DNA from: Phycisphaerae bacterium
GTDB taxonomy: Bacteria > Planctomycetota > Phycisphaerae > UBA1845
Length of the DNA stretch: 64,000 bases
Direction of reading: 5' to 3'
Assembly (NCBI GenBank): GCA_029260115.1
Contig: JAJDDW010000086.1
Location: 84,342-148,341, forward strand
Position 1 is the first letter of the stretch; the number at the start of each line of letters is the position of its first letter. Of this stretch, positions 63,284 through 64,000 are shown in pieces. The notes beneath the pieces are model-generated. The model made no database searches, was not told where the DNA came from, and saw nothing but the letters and a program-made list of their open reading frames with translations. The translations under genes and the position numbers were made by a program.

Positions 63284-64000
63284 ATGGTGAATGGATATGA
63301 CAGATTAGCCACGACGCCCAGTGCTACGCCACTGAAGTGCGTTGATCATTCAGATTTGCATGATGTTGGCATCAGGCGATCGCTTTTGAAACAAGCTCGT
63401 CAATTTTTGGCGACCATGCCAGAGCCGACTGCTAGCGAAGATTTTATGTTCAAGGCGTTGCATGCTTGTAGCTTTACGATAAACGAGATGATTGAAAAGA
63501 ATTCCTCGAACAGAAAGAGGATAGCTGCATTGCGCGAGCTTTACGAGCAGATTTACGATCATCTAATGAACGCCAATCTTGGCCTCATCTACAATATGCG
63601 GCAGCGCACCCGAATCTACGGGGTTGATTCAGACGATCTACTCAGTGAAGGGTTTTGGTCGTTGTACCGCGCGGTGGGCAGTTTTGATCCGTGGAAGGGT
63701 TTTCAATTTAGTACCTACGCCTGTACTTCGATCTTGCGAGCGTACCTATTGGTCGGGCGTAATCATGCTAAGAAGAAAGATAGGCTGGCGGCGCTATTCG
63801 AAAACACGAAGATTGACGTTGCACTGCCTCCGCCTGACGATGATTTCGATTCGTTGTTGCGTGCCAAGCGCTTGCAACATCATATATCAAACCACGAGAC
63901 GGACCTGACAGCCATGGAGCGCTTCGTATTGGCTAGGCGTTTTTTTCATGGCAATCGTACCAAGGCCGACTCGCTGGAGACGGTGGGCACCATGGTCGAT
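63284..64000 (+). CDS. Sigma-70-family RNA polymerase sigma factor (partial, 3' end cut)
   Basis: 239 codons are visible to the window edge. GGGAG is 8 bases before ATG 63284. An N-terminal helical region (about 35-80) precedes region 2: 'DHLMNANLGLIYNMRQR', 'DDLLSEGFWSLYRAVGSFDPWKGFQFSTYACTSILRAYL' near 111-150. This is the core-binding and -10-melting helix with 'GF.FSTYA'. Region 4 begins at the edge ('LTAMERFVLARRFFHGN'). The long region before 2.1 and 'DPWKGFQFSTYA' fit a group 3/4-like factor more than an ECF. Its target genes cannot be told. Confidence 0.88.
   Translation, partial: MVNGYDRLATTPSATPLKCVDHSDLHDVGIRRSLLKQARQFLATMPEPTASEDFMFKALHACSFTINEMIEKNSSNRKRIAALRELYEQIYDHLMNANLGLIYNMRQRTRIYGVDSDDLLSEGFWSLYRAVGSFDPWKGFQFSTYACTSILRAYLLVGRNHAKKKDRLAALFENTKIDVALPPPDDDFDSLLRAKRLQHHISNHETDLTAMERFVLARRFFHGNRTKADSLETVGTMVD

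Noticed and set aside
63073..63300. 75-codon frame before the sigma factor
   Set aside because: It overlaps the well supported ATG and ribosome site of the sigma gene in another frame, and has no signal of its own.

Overview
The window looks like chromosomal DNA of a bacterium in the Planctomycetota, most likely class Phycisphaerae. This is inferred from gene style, not from a marker tree. The clues are a small protein opening with a double zinc ribbon that reads like the common Phycisphaerae 'CxxCxYDLRG' proteins, a secreted reprolysin-like protease with a dockerin-like tail ending in 'CP', VCBS and thrombospondin-type-3 surface proteins with IPTL-type sorting tails, a PEP-CTERM protein beside an exosortase, and many small palindromic repeats between genes. 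Coding is dense on both strands in short operons. I see no prophage, insertion sequence, CRISPR array or rRNA. One tRNA-Ser(GCU) is present.

Layout. 1-10.3 kb: a partial M16 peptidase-like gene whose zinc motif is lost, a GH26 glycosidase, an O-antigen ligase/TPR fusion, a PduO-type cobalamin adenosyltransferase, aceE, and a HI0933-type flavoprotein. 10.5-17.5 kb: an 11-haem cytochrome c fused to a membrane cytochrome b, a DinB-like protein, pyrD between palindromic repeats, an SprA-related protein, a PepSY remnant, folP and infA. 17.8-28 kb: an M1-like lipoprotein, a tight trio (orphan Clp N-domain, haloacid-dehalogenase-like protein, small unknown), a small membrane protein, an IPTL-tailed TSP3 protein and a large secreted metalloprotease. 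28-41.8 kb: a metal-handling block with a CcoI/CopA-like P-type ATPase, an ECF sigma/zinc anti-sigma pair, then a forward operon of a triple YHS-like protein, a TolC-like protein, a CusB-like adaptor carrying about eight metal-ribbon motifs, and a CusA-like pump with a Cys/His-rich insertion. 42-53 kb: an SLC13 permease, apt, a membrane pyrophosphatase with a large insertion, tRNA-Ser, arcA, a VCBS/IPTL protein and pyk. 53.6-64 kb: an RdgC-like protein, a YkgJ-type Cys-cluster protein, a PEP-CTERM matrixin, an exosortase-EpsI fusion overlapping a 1502-residue TPR protein, and a partial sigma-70 factor.

How the genes work together. Two themes stand out. The first is envelope copper/silver-type detoxification: P-type ATPase at the inner membrane, periplasmic YHS-like protein, CusB-like, CusA-like and TolC-like proteins spanning the envelope, with an ECF switch encoded divergently. 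The second is surface-protein export and sorting: an exosortase and its TPR partner, and three possible substrates with two different tail types. The rest is housekeeping (aceE, pyk, folP, infA, apt, pyrD, hppA). The most unusual items are the architecture of the metal-efflux operon, the exosortase-EpsI/TPR unit, the 11-haem c/b fusion, the enlarged membrane pyrophosphatase and several families of dispersed hairpin repeats.
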